Shown here: positions 20,755 through 30,565 of the stretch, one piece after another
How the letters are laid out: each line of letters starts with the position of its first letter
Numbering within the stretch: the stretch's first letter is position 1
Notes under the pieces: generated by a model
Database searches by the model: none
What the model was told of the DNA's origin: nothing
The model's input: the letters and a program-made list of their open reading frames with translations, nothing else
Assembly (NCBI GenBank): GCA_905221605.1
Contig: CAJNDS010002350.1
Span: 312,501 to 376,500 of the forward strand
Origin: Symbiodinium natans
Taxonomy: Eukaryota > Sar > Dinophyceae > Suessiales > Symbiodiniaceae
Direction of reading: 5' to 3'
DNA: 64,000 nt
Program-made: the position numbers and the translations under genes

Positions 20755-20851
20755 GCTTCAGGAGCTTGGGGCTGCGCGGCTCTGGGAATTCTCTTGGTTG
20801 CTCGTCTGTTGAAAGCCATCTGGCCAGATGCTTCTCAATGGTTCCCGCAAC
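20755..20851 (-). CDS. Exon, Pro/charged, unrecognised
   Basis: Acceptor ggggag|G, minus frame VAGTIEKHLARWLSTDEQPR then EFPEPRSPKLLKP. It ends against a family-A element. It may encode part of an N-terminal cytosolic region of the downstream TIR-like gene, or a separate gene. Confidence 0.45.
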
Positions 20852-20937
20852 CTCCCCGCAAAGAATTCAAAAAAAAAGCCTTCCTTTTGAAAGGGTACCC
20901 GAAAAGGGACCACAATTTCGAAAAGAACTGCCCAACA

Positions 20938-21003
20938 AATCGTCCCCGCGGTGCCCTTCAAATGCTGGACGTGTTGCCACCCGGACCATCATGGAGCTAA
21001 GCT
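20938..21003 (-). CDS. Possible short exon
   Basis: The minus frame contains ELSSMMVRVATRPAFEGHRG. Boundaries are not fixed and other frames are open. Confidence 0.3.
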
Positions 21004-21299
21004 CATGTAAGTGGCTGGGGCACCCCAACGCCTTTTTGAAGAAAAAGTAGCCACCCTAAAGCCCTAAACCCCTCGTATAAGCCGCAAACCCTAACCCTAA
21101 ACCCGAAACCCTGCACCCTAAGCCCTACACCCTAAACCCTAAGCCCCAAACCCTAAACCCCAAACCCTAAACCTTAGAAACCCTAAACCCTAAACCTTAT
21201 AAACCCTAAACCCTAAACCCTAAACCCTAAACCCTAAACCCTAAACCCTAAACCCTAAACCCTAAACCTTATAAACCCCAAACCCTAAACCCTAAACAC

Positions 21300-21342
21300 T
21301 CGGCGCCTCTGCATTAGAGAAGCACTCGTCCCAGAAGGGATC
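21300..21342 (-). CDS. Possible short exon
   Basis: Acceptor tcgctag|G and minus frame DPFWDECFSNAEAPS. An overlapping alternative frame (PKSPPASPKLLKAARFAR) runs just upstream. Confidence 0.3.
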
Positions 21343-21399
21343 CTAGCGAACCGGGCAGCTTTGAGGAGCTTCGGGGAGGCTGGGGGACTTTTGGGCTTG

Positions 21400-22900
21400 A
21401 AGGGTTTAGGGTTTAGGGTTTAGGGTTTAGGGTTTCCACCTACGAGCATTTTTGACTTTGTGAGTTGTTCTGGCTTTGGGTTTCGGGCTTCGCTGTTCCC
21501 CACCTTCAATGTGGGGATAGTAGACTTTAAACTAAACTCGTTGTTTGTAGAGTGTCCCCACACTGTCCCTGCAGTGCCCAACCCGGCCTAAACCTTAAAC
21601 CCTAAACCCCCAACCCCAGACTTTTCCTAGAATGCCCACAACCCCAAAGAGTGCCCACAACCCCAAAGAGTGTCCCTGGAATGCCCCATAGGGGCCTTAT
21701 AGGGGCCTAAATCATTAGAATAGGGTTTTGGGGGTTATTATAGTATAATTACAAAGGGGCCATAAGGGACAAGCACTAGTACTTATTCCGAGTCCCCTAT
21801 ATTACAGGGTGGGGATGTTCGAAGTAAAAATAACTTGGTTTTGCCTTTCTAGGTTTGGGTGGATTATACAGGGTTTCTGAGGATTCGGGCTTGGGGTTGA
21901 CATAGGGGATTCGGGTTCAGGGAGCTTTTAGAAACCCTAAACCCTGAACCCTAAACTCTAGACCCTAGACCCTAAACCCTAAATCCTAAACACGAACTTG
22001 CTTTCAGACCCGGAGGTTGATATATCATGCCCCTACTACACCCTCTACTAGGCTTAACTAGCCCTAAATAGCCTCAATTTTGGGGGGAACCTAGGCGGGG
22101 TACTAAAAAAAGGGGTTAATTAGTAGGCCCTTTGCTTGTACAGGGTTTAGGGTTTAGGGTTTAGGGTTCAGGGTTTAGGGTTTAGGGTTTAGGGGGACCC
22201 ATGAATAGAAGGTCTGGGACTTCAAGGGCATATGTCGGCGCAATAGCTTAGGGTTTAGGGTTTAGGGTGGAGGGTTTAGGGTTTAGGGCTTTCGGGGCTT
22301 AGGGTTTCATCTGTACGTATCTTCCGGTTTAGAGCTGTGTTTTCGGCCCGAGCGTTTTTACGCACGCTTTCGGGCTTCAGAGCTGAGATTTCTGGGCTTT
22401 GCCTCGCTACAAGGGCAGAAGAGGCTATAGCCATGTAAGGGGGGGTAGTTTGAGGAACTGTGTTAGGTCCTACATCCGACGGCCTGTACTAAATCTGATA
22501 GACCCTGTAGACCATGTAAGTCCTATAAAGCCCTTAAACTGTACACGCCCCATAAACCCTACAAACCATGAAACAAAACCTATGAACCAACAGCCCCTAT
22601 AAACCCCCCATCCTATACACCCAGCAAGGCCATCAAACCCTGTAAGCCCGACAAGCCATGGTAATCCCTATGAACCCGAAACGCCTATCAAGCCCTGTAA
22701 ACCCCTTGCAGCCCCTATCAGCTTATAAACCCCTACAATCCCATCCAAACCCCCTTGTAAACCCCTACAAGCCCCTATCAACCCTTGTTCCCTACAAACA
22801 CCCTATAAAACACCTGTGAAGTCCTATAAAACCCATGTAAACCCATGTAAACCCTAAACCCTAAACCCTAAACCCTAAACCCTAAACCCTAAACCCTAGA
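21400..22900. other. Mostly non-coding, repeats and family-B copy
   Basis: Heptamer arrays, a family-B element at about 21698-21793, and a degenerate stretch at 22500-22850 rich in taaacccctat/tgtaaacccct units. I see no convincing exon. Confidence 0.6.
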
Positions 22901-22904
22901 CCCT

Positions 22905-22990
22905 GATCCGCCTTCTCCAGAGGGGGTGGGATCTCCACCGCCGGAGCCTCCGGCTCGGCTGGTGCCCCCGGCATGCTCACCTGCAGATCT
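22905..22990 (-). CDS. Exon, Pro/Ala/Glu-rich
   Basis: Acceptor atattgcag|A, minus frame EDLQVSMPGAPAEPEAPAVE then IPPPLEKADQ. Disordered composition similar to the acidic N-terminus of the TIR-like gene downstream. Confidence 0.45.
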
Positions 22991-23489
22991 TCTGCAATAT
23001 GGCTTTTAGGGGGCTGTAAAGGGTTTAGGGTTTAGGGTTTAGGTTTAGGGTTTAGGGTTTAGGGTTTAGGGTTTAGGGTTTAGGGTTTAGGGTTTCGGGT
23101 TTCGGGTTTAGGGCTAGGGCTTTGGGATATGTGGCTTTTTGGGCTTACGCCCTTAGACACTTAAACCCAGTACGACTTCATATTCCCAGCTTAGGAACTT
23201 CGGGCCGTATAGGATTCTCCCAAAGTTGCGGTTCCCCTTCTATACCCCAAGACTACCGTAATCCATGTTATAGGAACCCCTATAAACCCTAAACCCTAAA
23301 CCCCAAACCCGAATATGACTCTGCTCCAAGGGGGATGCCACAGGCCTGCGCACCACAGTCCCAAGCCCTAAGGGGGAGCCAGCAAACCATTAAAAGCCCG
23401 TTTAGGATTTAGGGTTTAGGGTTTAGGGTTTAGGGCTTAAAGCCCCAAGCGCGTTCAACCTAGGCCCTAAAACCCCAAAACAGTGAAAC

Positions 23490-23575
23490 CCTAAACCCTA
23501 AAACCCTAAAACCCTAAAACCCTAAAACCCTAAAACCCTAAAACCCTAAAACCCTAAAACCCTAAAACCCTAAAC
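23490..23575. repeat. Homogeneous AAAACCCT (8-mer) block
   Basis: About ten identical 8-bp units where one A has been gained in each, flanked by ordinary 7-mers. Confidence 0.92.
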
Positions 23576-23964
23576 CCTGAACCCTAAACCCTGCACCCGA
23601 AACCCTAAACCCTAAACCCTACAACCTAAACCCTAAACCGAAACCCCAAACCCTAAACCCTGAACCCTTAAAGCCCCTAACTACAAACAACCCAAAGCCC
23701 CCCCCGGGACCCCGCCTCGGTAGCGCGGCAACCATATTACAGTAAGTAAGGGCACCATTTTTTCTACTAACCCCAAACCCTAAACCCTAAACCCTCAACC
23801 CCTAATCTCTAATCTCTAATCCCTAAACCCTAAACCCTAAACCCTAAACTATACAAATTGCTTAAGACCCCCGAGAGAATACTCTTCCTTATTAATTAAG
23901 GGTAATAAGGAGATAATTGTTTTAATTCTTTTGGGGCTCTTAAGCAAATAGTCGTCTTTGGGGG

Positions 23965-24186
23965 CCGGTTACTTCAGAAGGGAACCTAGAACGCCCCCCA
24001 AAAAGGGGCAAAGGGAACCACACTGGGCTACCCTAAACCCTAAACCCTGAACCCTGAACCCTGAACCCTGAACCCTGAACCCTGAAACCTAAACCCTAAA
24101 CACTAAACCCTAAACCCTAACCCTAAACCCTAAACCCCTAAACCCTAAACATAAAGGGAAAAAGGGTACCACTGGGCTGCCAAGCC
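23965..24186. mobile_element. Family-C element with internal CCCTGAA/CCCTAAA array
   Basis: Left part ggttacttcagaagggaacc, right part aagggtaccactgggctgcc then aag. The array between them contains several CCCTGAA units. Confidence 0.6.
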
Positions 24187-24288
24187 CTACACGGACCCGG
24201 CCTTAGCCTTCTTCTTGCCAGCGGACTTCTCGAACTTCGCCTGTCGGGCGCGATTTCGCGGCTTTGGTTTGTCCTGCTTTTGTTTCAT
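24187..24288 (-). CDS. Basic C-terminal exon or very small ORF
   Basis: ATG at 24288 to TAG at 24189-24187, 34 codons: MKQKQDKPKPRNRARQAKFE, ending KSAGKKKAKAGSV. The frame stays open upstream of the ATG. It looks like the lysine-rich tail of a nuclear or nucleolar protein. A family-C element begins immediately after the stop. Confidence 0.45.
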   Translation of the reverse strand: MKQKQDKPKPRNRARQAKFEKSAGKKKAKAGSV

Positions 24289-24716
24289 ATGGTGGATGTC
24301 AAAATTATGATCCCTTTTGGGGTGCTCTACATACTAGGTGCCGTATTATAATAGGGATCCAAAAAGGGACCATAATTTTGACAACCACCCATATATAAAG
24401 GCCCGAAAAACCCTAAAGCCTTGAACCCCGAAAATTCTGAACCCTAGACCCCAATAAAACCCTATAAACCCAAACAACACAAACAAACACACACACACAC
24501 ACACAAAAAAAAAACCTAAACACCCTAAACCCCTAAAACCCTGAACCCCCAAAACCCTAAAACCTTAAAACCCCTAAAGCTCTAAACCCAAAACCCCAAA
24601 GCCCCAACCCCTAAACCCCGAAAACCCTAAGCCCCTCAGCCCTAACATATCCCTAAGCTGTCGCCCTAAACCCTAAACCCTAAACCCTAAACCCTAAACC
24701 CTAAACCCTAAACCCC

Positions 24717-24793
24717 TACATGCCCAAAGCATCCGTAAGCAGTCGCCAAGGCTCCCTCTCCCGGGCTGCAAGTTTCTCGGCTTTGACGCGCTC
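24717..24793 (-). CDS. Charged helical exon
   Basis: Acceptor attcccag|G, minus frame ERVKAEKLAAREREPWRLLT then DALGM. Compare the exon near 25563-25640, which has KMQSKRAADKLADRDPW. Both share K.A.KLA.R..PW, so they may be repeated modules of one protein. Confidence 0.5.
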
Positions 24794-24971
24794 CTGGGAA
24801 TGCAAGGGACCCTAGTAGGGGGTTTAGGGTTTATAGGGTTTAGGGTTTAGGGTTTAGGGTTTAGGGTTTGGGGTTTAGGGTTTAGGGTTTAGGGTTTAGG
24901 GTTTGGGGTTTGGGGTTTGGGGTTGGGAGTCTTTAGGACCCCAACAAGGACAGCAAAGCTGCTGGCCGTAC

Positions 24972-25015
24972 CTGAAGGCTTTTGGGGTGCAATTTGGGCT
25001 TCGGACTCGGAATGT
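24972..25015 (-). CDS. Short exon
   Basis: Minus frame SEAQIAPQKPS ending at a GTACGG donor. Upstream boundary not fixed. Confidence 0.35.
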
Positions 25016-25562
25016 GCCTTTGTTTCACGAGTTTGCGGGGGTCGGTTCCCATTAAAGGCCGTTTATTCAAAAGAGGGCAGCCCTTGTTTGAATTTTCATT
25101 CCTAGTTCACTCTTGGGCCTTTTTTGGGGGGGCAACAATGGAGCATCCCAACGCCCTTTACACCCGTGAACGAAAAGAGGTCTAGGGGTTTAGGGTTCAG
25201 GGTTTACCCTGAGGCTGTCTTTGTTGCACCTTTTTTTTTTTTTTTTTGGGGGGGGGGGGGGGATGACGTGTCTAGGGCTTAGGTCTGTTTAGTGGTCAGT
25301 ACTCCGCCAAACGTCATAATGTCAATAGCGCTATGACGGCAAGGATAGTAATGTAAGGCGAAAGTAGTTGCTCTTCTCTGGGGGTTGTACCTTGTTGCAC
25401 CCTTAAGGTTGTACCATGGGTCTTTGGGGGCCTTTTTAAAGATCCTGAAGGTAGTACAAGGGCCATACACCCTAAACCTGAAGCCCTAAGCACTAAACCC
25501 TAAGCCCTACACCCTAAACCCTAAACCCTAAACCCTAAGCCCTAAACCCCAAACATCTGTTG

Positions 25563-25640
25563 CAGGCCAAGGATCCCTATCTGCGAGTTTGTCCGCCGCA
25601 CGCTTGCTTTGCATCTTCCTCAGCCGGAGCAGGGCTAGGG
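25563..25640 (-). CDS. Charged helical exon
   Basis: Minus frame LLRLRKMQSKRAADKLADRD followed by PWPAT. Shares the KLA.R..PW module with the exon at 24717-24793. Confidence 0.5.
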
Positions 25641-26214
25641 TCTAAGGGCTTCAAAAGGATTTAGGGTTTAGGGTTTAGGGTTTAGGGCTTAGTTTTCGAG
25701 TGTATGGTCTAAGCGGTTTACTGTTGAGCGGGGCTTAGGGTTAAGGTGCCAGGACAGGTTGGGTGAACTTTCAGACGAACAGGTATAGGATGTGTCTTCA
25801 GTGCCCCTAACCTCATCAACCAGGGTACTCCTAACCCTAAACCCTAAACCCTAAACCCTAAACCCTAAACCCTAAACCCTAAACCCTAAACCCTAAACCT
25901 TAAACACCTGAACCTGGGATCATCTTCAGCTTGCCAATGAACTTTTAGGTCGATCCTGGGGGGCACGGGGCACAAGCCTTCCGCGAATCGGAGTCAGAAC
26001 CGCGATCGCTTGGAAAAAAGCCAAGAGGTTATCCTAAGGACCCTAAACCCTTTGCCTCAGCTCTAAACCCTACAACCTTAAACCCTAAGCCCTAACCCCT
26101 AAACCCCAAACCCCAACACCTGCAACCCTAAGGAACTTAACCCCTAAGCCCGAAGCCCTAAACCCTAAACCCTAAACCCAAAACCCCCTAAAGGATCTTC
26201 AACCCTGAAACCCT

Positions 26215-26336
26215 ATATATCCAGGCATCTTCGTCTTCCAGAGGCGGAAGGACTTCGCCGGCTTCTTTGTCTTCTGGGCCTCAGACCCATAACTCGGTTG
26301 GCCCTTCAAAACCTTCTGAAAAGTATTCTTGAGTAC
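26215..26336 (-). CDS. Basic exon, unrecognised
   Basis: Minus frame LKNTFQKVLKGQPSYGSEAQ then KTKKPAKSFRLWKTKMP. The upstream edge is a family-C element at 26341-26447; the downstream edge is near GATATATAG. Confidence 0.5.
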
Positions 26337-26340
26337 TTGG

Positions 26341-26447
26341 TAGCCCAGTAACCATATCATAATAAGGGCACCCTTTTTGGGGTTGGTTACTTTATAAGGG
26401 AACCTTGAACCCAAAAAAGGGAAACGGGTTACCACTGGGCTACCAAG
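26341..26447. mobile_element. Intact family-C element without telomere array
   Basis: Perfect terminal inverted repeats CTTGGTAGCCCAGT / ACTGGGCTACCAAG flanked by AGTA on both sides. About 107 bp, body tttttggggttggttacttt. It serves as the reference form of the family. Confidence 0.85.
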
Positions 26448-26574
26448 AGTATGAACCTCTGAAACCCCATAAGGGGAAAATAGACAGAAATCCGAAAAAA
26501 AAAGTGCCTACGCAGAAAAACGGGGGGGGGGGGGGGGTGTTGGAAGGGGGTTATAGGGATTAGGGTTGTAGGTT

Positions 26575-26690
26575 GGGATGTTCCCCCTTATACTGCGAGT
26601 CCTTCTTCGGGATTAGAGTAGCCCCTATTACAACCCTAAACCCGAAACCCGAAACCCCACTGTTAGTATAGGGGGGACTATCCCAAGTTG
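26575..26690. mobile_element. Family-E element
   Basis: gggatgttcccccttatact ... gtataggggggactatccca. A few heptamers sit in the centre. Confidence 0.75.
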
Positions 26691-26691
26691 G

Positions 26692-26813
26692 AGGTTCATG
26701 GGTACTTATAACCTCCATTATAAGTCTACTTCTCACTTCTCACCTACTTAGAGGACTTAGGGGGCTTACAAGCAGACTTATAATTGCGGCAACAAGTACC
26801 CATGAAGCTCAAG
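26692..26813. mobile_element. Intact family-A element without array
   Basis: agttggaggttcatgggtac ... gtacccatgaagctcaagt, with a body free of TTTAGGG. About 120 bp. It is a useful reference for the array-bearing copies. Confidence 0.8.
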
Positions 26814-26824
26814 TAGGGTTTGTA

Positions 26825-26910
26825 ATGAAGGACTGCAGCGGCACGACCATGGGCACTCTTCCAATCAACCGCATCGCGACACACGCTGTTGACCGTGGGG
26901 GATGGAAGAC
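26825..26910 (-). CDS. Exon, unrecognised
   Basis: Minus frame PSPTVNSVCRDAVDWKSAHG then RAAAVLHY, adjoining a family-A element. Confidence 0.45.
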
Positions 26911-27127
26911 CTTAACCCTAGACCCGGACCCCTAACCACCCTAAATCTCCTAAGCACCATAAGAACCCTACCCTAAACACCCCTAAACTCCCCCCCAAAC
27001 ACCCCTAAACGCCCGAACCTGCGACACCCGAAACCTAAACCCCTGAACACTAAACACCTACCCTAAACTCCCCCCAACCACCCCAAAACACCCGAATCTG
27101 AAACACCTAAATCCAAACACGGAAAAC

Positions 27128-27192
27128 CAGCGTGCCCATGCCTCCTCCGTCTGATACCACTCGTCCACGTCCATGGCAAACGTCTGGAAGGC
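27128..27192 (-). CDS. Short exon, unrecognised
   Basis: Acceptor tgaaag|GCC, minus frame AFQTFAMDVDEWYQTEEAWA ending at a GTTTTC donor at 27127. Confidence 0.5.
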
Positions 27193-27360
27193 CTTTCAAA
27201 TGTAAGGGTTTCGAGCTTGAGGTTGAGGGTTAAGGGTTTGGGGTTTAGGGTTTAGGGTTTACGAGTTTGGGGATAGGGGTTTCTGGGAGACAGGTGGTTC
27301 AGGGTTTAGGGTTTAGGGTCATTTTTTCAGGAGTTTGTACGGGGTCTTTGGGTTTACTGG

Positions 27361-27467
27361 ACCCGGGAGTAACCTAGGAATAAAAAGGGTACCCTTTTTG
27401 GTTTGAAGGGGATTATAAGGGAACCCCAACCCTAAAAAAGGAAATAAGGGCCTACTCCCGGTCCTAG
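27361..27467. mobile_element. Intact family-D inverted-repeat element
   Basis: gacccgggagtaacctagga ... aagggcctactcccggtcct. Body tttttggtttgaaggggatt. Other copies: 15016-15140 (array inside), 51579-51686 and a diverged one at 16437-16556. Confidence 0.8.
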
Positions 27468-27540
27468 ACTTTATAAGCCCTACCCAAAGGCTCCTGTGTA
27501 GTACCTTCTGGGGGGTAGCATACTAGGATCCCCTATAAGT

Positions 27541-27905
27541 ATCCCAAAAAGGAACTACATTGGGGGTCTTCGGGTGGCGATGCCTCCGCGGGCAGTCCAT
27601 CCATGCTTTCCGCCAGACTTTGTCCAGGTGCAAGCACCCCAGGTTGGATTCCACCAGTATGTCGCAGGCTTGGACCGGCGGAGCAGGCACATTGCCTCGG
27701 CCGCGTGCCATCCCTGGTGGAGGCAATGCCGGCCGCCACGGCGCCAACTTGGCGGCAGGCCCTGCATGGCCTTGGCAGCCAACCGATCCGGGTCGGAAGA
27801 GCGGATGGTGGCGTCGATCCACTCCACTGCACGTTGATGGAGGCCGCACGACCGTTAGTGGGCAGGATCACCTCTCGCATCGTGCCCATGACCTGTATGA
27901 CTTAA
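27541..27905 (-). pseudogene. GC-rich coding remnant with frame changes
   Basis: The minus strand reads MREVILPTNGRAASINVQ, then in the next frame VEWIDATIRSSDPDRLAAKA, then in the third frame ACDILVESNLGCLHLDKVWR followed by KAWMDCP. Either two very short introns or two frameshifts are needed. Several other frames are open because the GC content is high. The family is unknown. Confidence 0.4.
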
Positions 27906-28213
27906 TTATTGAAGCGAGTCTTGGGGCAGTCTCGAGGCTCGCCTTTGTGTGCTCGAGGGGCTTTGCACGGACGGAGCCTAGGATTTAATCCCTAAACCGT
28001 CCTAAACCCTAAACCCGAAACCCTAAACCCGAAACCCTAAACCCCAAGCCCAAAGCCCTAAATCCTAAACCCTATCGGGCCCTCCTTTTGATCAAACAAT
28101 GAACTCCATCTCTCTGGGTGCCAGAAGGGAAGCCCTAACCCGAAGCCCCAAACCCTTAACCCTAAACCCTAAACCCTAAACCCTAAACCCTAAACAGGCT
28201 TTTAATGGTAAGC

Positions 28214-28294
28214 CCGTGCCCTCAACTCTGTAGTTGCATCCTGTGCCTCCGTTGTCTTCCATGCCGCAAGGTCCTGCGCAGCACGCAGTGGGGC
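28214..28294 (-). CDS. Charged helical exon
   Basis: Exactly 27 codons between atagcag|G and a GC donor (CGG|GCTTAC): APLRAAQDLAAWKTTEAQDA then TTELRAR. Phase 0 on both sides. Confidence 0.5.
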
Positions 28295-28705
28295 CTGCTA
28301 TGATAAACCCTAAACCCTAAACCCTAAACCCTAAACCCGAAACCCGAAACCCGAAACCCAAAACCCTAAACCCTATCAACCTTGGCATGTCCCCCCTCTT
28401 CATAACAGTCCTCAATAGGGATTTGAGTATCCCCTATTATGATCCCTGTAAAGGACTGTGAGTATCAGTGGGAGCATCCCAATATGAAGCCCTTTAACCC
28501 TTTACGAGCCCTGTCAACCAGTCAAGTGAACTCATAAGGCCGACTCCACCTTAAGAACACACAACATTCTGCGTGTGCCCTGGGGGCTGCGATTCCCCAA
28601 ATCCCAAACATGTTTTATGGCCTTCGAAGAACTAGGCCTCGGGTTCTTGCCACACTGGACCAAACCCTAAACCCTAAACCCTCAACCCTAAACCCCAAAT
28701 CCTAA

Positions 28706-28800
28706 ACCCTGAAGCCCACTGCCAGCGTCCTCAGCGTACTTCTTCTTGAGCTCCAGCTCCTTTGCCTTGTATGTGGCCTCTCAAACCAGCTCAGCCATCA
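28706..28800 (-). CDS. Coiled-coil exon with an in-frame TGA
   Basis: Minus frame DLMAELV, stop TGA, EATYKAKELELKKKYAEDAG. Both sides look like one continuous charged helix. Either the exon begins after gtttgagag|G and the upstream peptide is chance, or a codon was lost to TGA. Confidence 0.4.
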
Positions 28801-29003
28801 GATCACCCTTCAGGTTAAGGGTTTAGGGTTTAGGCTTTAGGGGTTATTTTTTTAAAATCTAGAATTGTGGCTCCCCATGTGTGGGGCTTCGGATCTGGGT
28901 ACTTGACCTGGGGAGCTTTGGGCTTAGAGTGGGTGGCTCTAGGTAGGGTTTAGGAGGTGGGTTTAGGGTTTAGGGGTTTAGGGGTTAGGGGTTAGGGTTT
29001 AGG

Positions 29004-29008
29004 GTTAG
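29004..29008. repeat. Target-site duplication, left copy
   Basis: GTTAG immediately left of the LTR; the same five bases follow the other LTR at 34703-34707. The target was a degenerate TTTAGGG array. Confidence 0.8.
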
Positions 29009-29298
29009 TGCTGAGGTTGAGCCCCAGCAGGCATAGAAGACAGAAGTGGATTCATGACTTCCCCTCTGAAATCAGCCATTGCAAGGACTCAAACTAAGCG
29101 CGGAGCTTTTTACACGCAAGCAACAAGGAAACAAAAGTCCCCAAAGGTATATCTACTTTGTAGGGTTTGGCACCTACTCTGTGAAATGCTGTACATATTT
29201 AGAATGTTTCATGCTCAAGGCTTTGGGCCTAGAAAGCAAACGGAAAACTGCATGGTGCAACTGCTACAGGATGACATGTACAGGAGTAGGCTTCAACA
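29009..29298 (-). repeat. 3' LTR
   Basis: 290 bp, TG...CA. It matches the copy at 34413-34702 except at two sites (aaacaaaagtccccaaagg here against aaacgaaagtcctcaaagg there). It carries a copy of the first codons of gag. Confidence 0.93.
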
Positions 29299-29308
29299 CT
29301 CCTCCTTC
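29299..29308 (-). promoter_or_regulatory. Polypurine tract
   Basis: GAAGGAGGAG on the minus strand, immediately before the TG of the 3' LTR, where plus-strand DNA synthesis is primed in LTR elements. Confidence 0.8.
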
Positions 29309-29518
29309 GCAACACCGCTAGGGTATTGCGACAAACAAAACCTGTACATGTCCATCCCTTCCGGGAGGAGGTACGAGCTCCTGCCGAAGGAAAGGCTGTA
29401 GCTGGCCGGCTGGCCTCAGAGTGCGAGGGCTCTCACGGCACCTCTTTGCAAAAGAAAAGCACTGCTGGCAGGCCTGCGCAATGGGGCGCGCAACCTACCC
29501 GTCAGGGCGGCGGATGCC

Positions 29519-30565
29519 CTAACGTGTGCTATGCTGCGTGCAGTCTGCCTGGCTCCTGTGGCACTGCCGGCAGACCTCAAACACAACAAACTTGTGTGAA
29601 CGGGCAAGTGTGGGACAGGCCTTGGTGCGATGAAGCGCGTTGCCCTCTGGCGTTGCAAAGAAACGAGTTGGTGCTTCATCGGCCTGCCTAGTGGAAGCTG
29701 GCGCGTTCCTCCCGGAAGCGGTCGCAAGATGCTGTGAGGAACTGGCCGCTGCCTCTCTCTCAGAGATTTCTGCCCGGATTGCTTGCTCCGTGCGGTCCCT
29801 GAGACGCTGCAACTTGCGTGCCTTTCGCGGGCTTAGCGACACACTGCTCATGCCGAAGGTCCTGCGGGACAAGAAGGCAAAACTCCACTTCAGAAACTCC
29901 CACAAAACAATGGCACAAAACGCAACACCGAAAATGCACACTGCAAGCATCAGGTCGGCGTCCAAGGGAACTGGGAGCGACAGGTCTTCCGGCTCTTCAT
30001 CCTGCTGGCTAGCGGCGCCTATGACTTGCAAAAAGACAAGCAGCATGAATATCGCACAAACAGGATGATCACGCTTGTGAAACAGGTAAAACCCTGGCAT
30101 GCCCCAACAAACTGCTGTCACAAGGCCATCTGCTGCTGCAGCTAAACGCACAGTCGTGAGCAGCACACGTTCTGCAAGGGGTTGTTGGGACTCCTCCTGG
30201 ACAGGAGGCTCCGGCACGACACCGCTCAAACCCCACAACCTAACGCAGGGCTCCTCCTCGACCCAGTACGGTACTGGAGTGCCTGAAGCTGCTGCGGGCA
30301 GGTTCCGGACACCAGGGCACGGTGCAAACACTGCGCCACGCACGCCAAGCAACAACAGACACAATAACAGCAGCTGAAAAAGGAGGTTTGCCGTCAGACG
30401 TTGGCGTGCGTTGCGGGCCCCGCCCTCCTGGGGGGAGGTTGCTGGAACTGCAACACTGCTGAGCACTGTGGTTTCGCGCTCTCCTCCTGGCCTGGTGGCT
30501 AGGTCCTGGCGGTTTGTTGGCTGGACCTCACGCGGGCCCAAACACGCACAACCCGCCAAAACCAT
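29519..30565 (-). CDS. Membrane ORF with C-terminal Cys/His motif, retroelement 3' ORF
   Basis: 348 codons if read from the ATG at 30565. There are three hydrophobic segments: LLFQLLLLCLLLLGVRGA (about residue 61-78, signal or span), around VCAIFMLLVFLQVIGAA, and around LMLAVCIFGVAFCAIVLWEF. The C-terminal part has HRTKACPTLARSHKF...CRQC, a possible zinc-binding H-x4-C...C-x2-C arrangement that I associate with the 3' ends of dinoflagellate copia polyproteins (memory, unverified). Splicing from gag-pro could join here: a donor at 30622 and an acceptor before 30486 agree in phase 1, which would drop the ATG and the first 26 codons. Env-like function is only a possibility. Confidence 0.65.
   Translation of the reverse strand: MVLAGCACLGPREVQPTNRQDLATRPGGERETTVLSSVAVPATSPQEGGARNARQRLTANLLFQLLLLCLLLLGVRGAVFAPCPGVRNLPAAASGTPVPYWVEEEPCVRLWGLSGVVPEPPVQEESQQPLAERVLLTTVRLAAAADGLVTAVCWGMPGFYLFHKRDHPVCAIFMLLVFLQVIGAASQQDEEPEDLSLPVPLDADLMLAVCIFGVAFCAIVLWEFLKWSFAFLSRRTFGMSSVSLSPRKARKLQRLRDRTEQAIRAEISEREAAASSSQHLATASGRNAPASTRQADEAPTRFFATPEGNALHRTKACPTLARSHKFVVFEVCRQCHRSQADCTQHSTR

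Noticed and set aside
27560-27988. 142-codon plus-strand ORF
   Set aside because: GC-rich open frame opposite a better minus-strand coding signal; runs out into unrelated sequence.
29009-29298. Left repeat as the start of a second tandem element
   Set aside because: Equal 290-bp length, TG...CA ends, the adjacent polypurine tract and the matching GTTAG duplication identify it as the 3' LTR.
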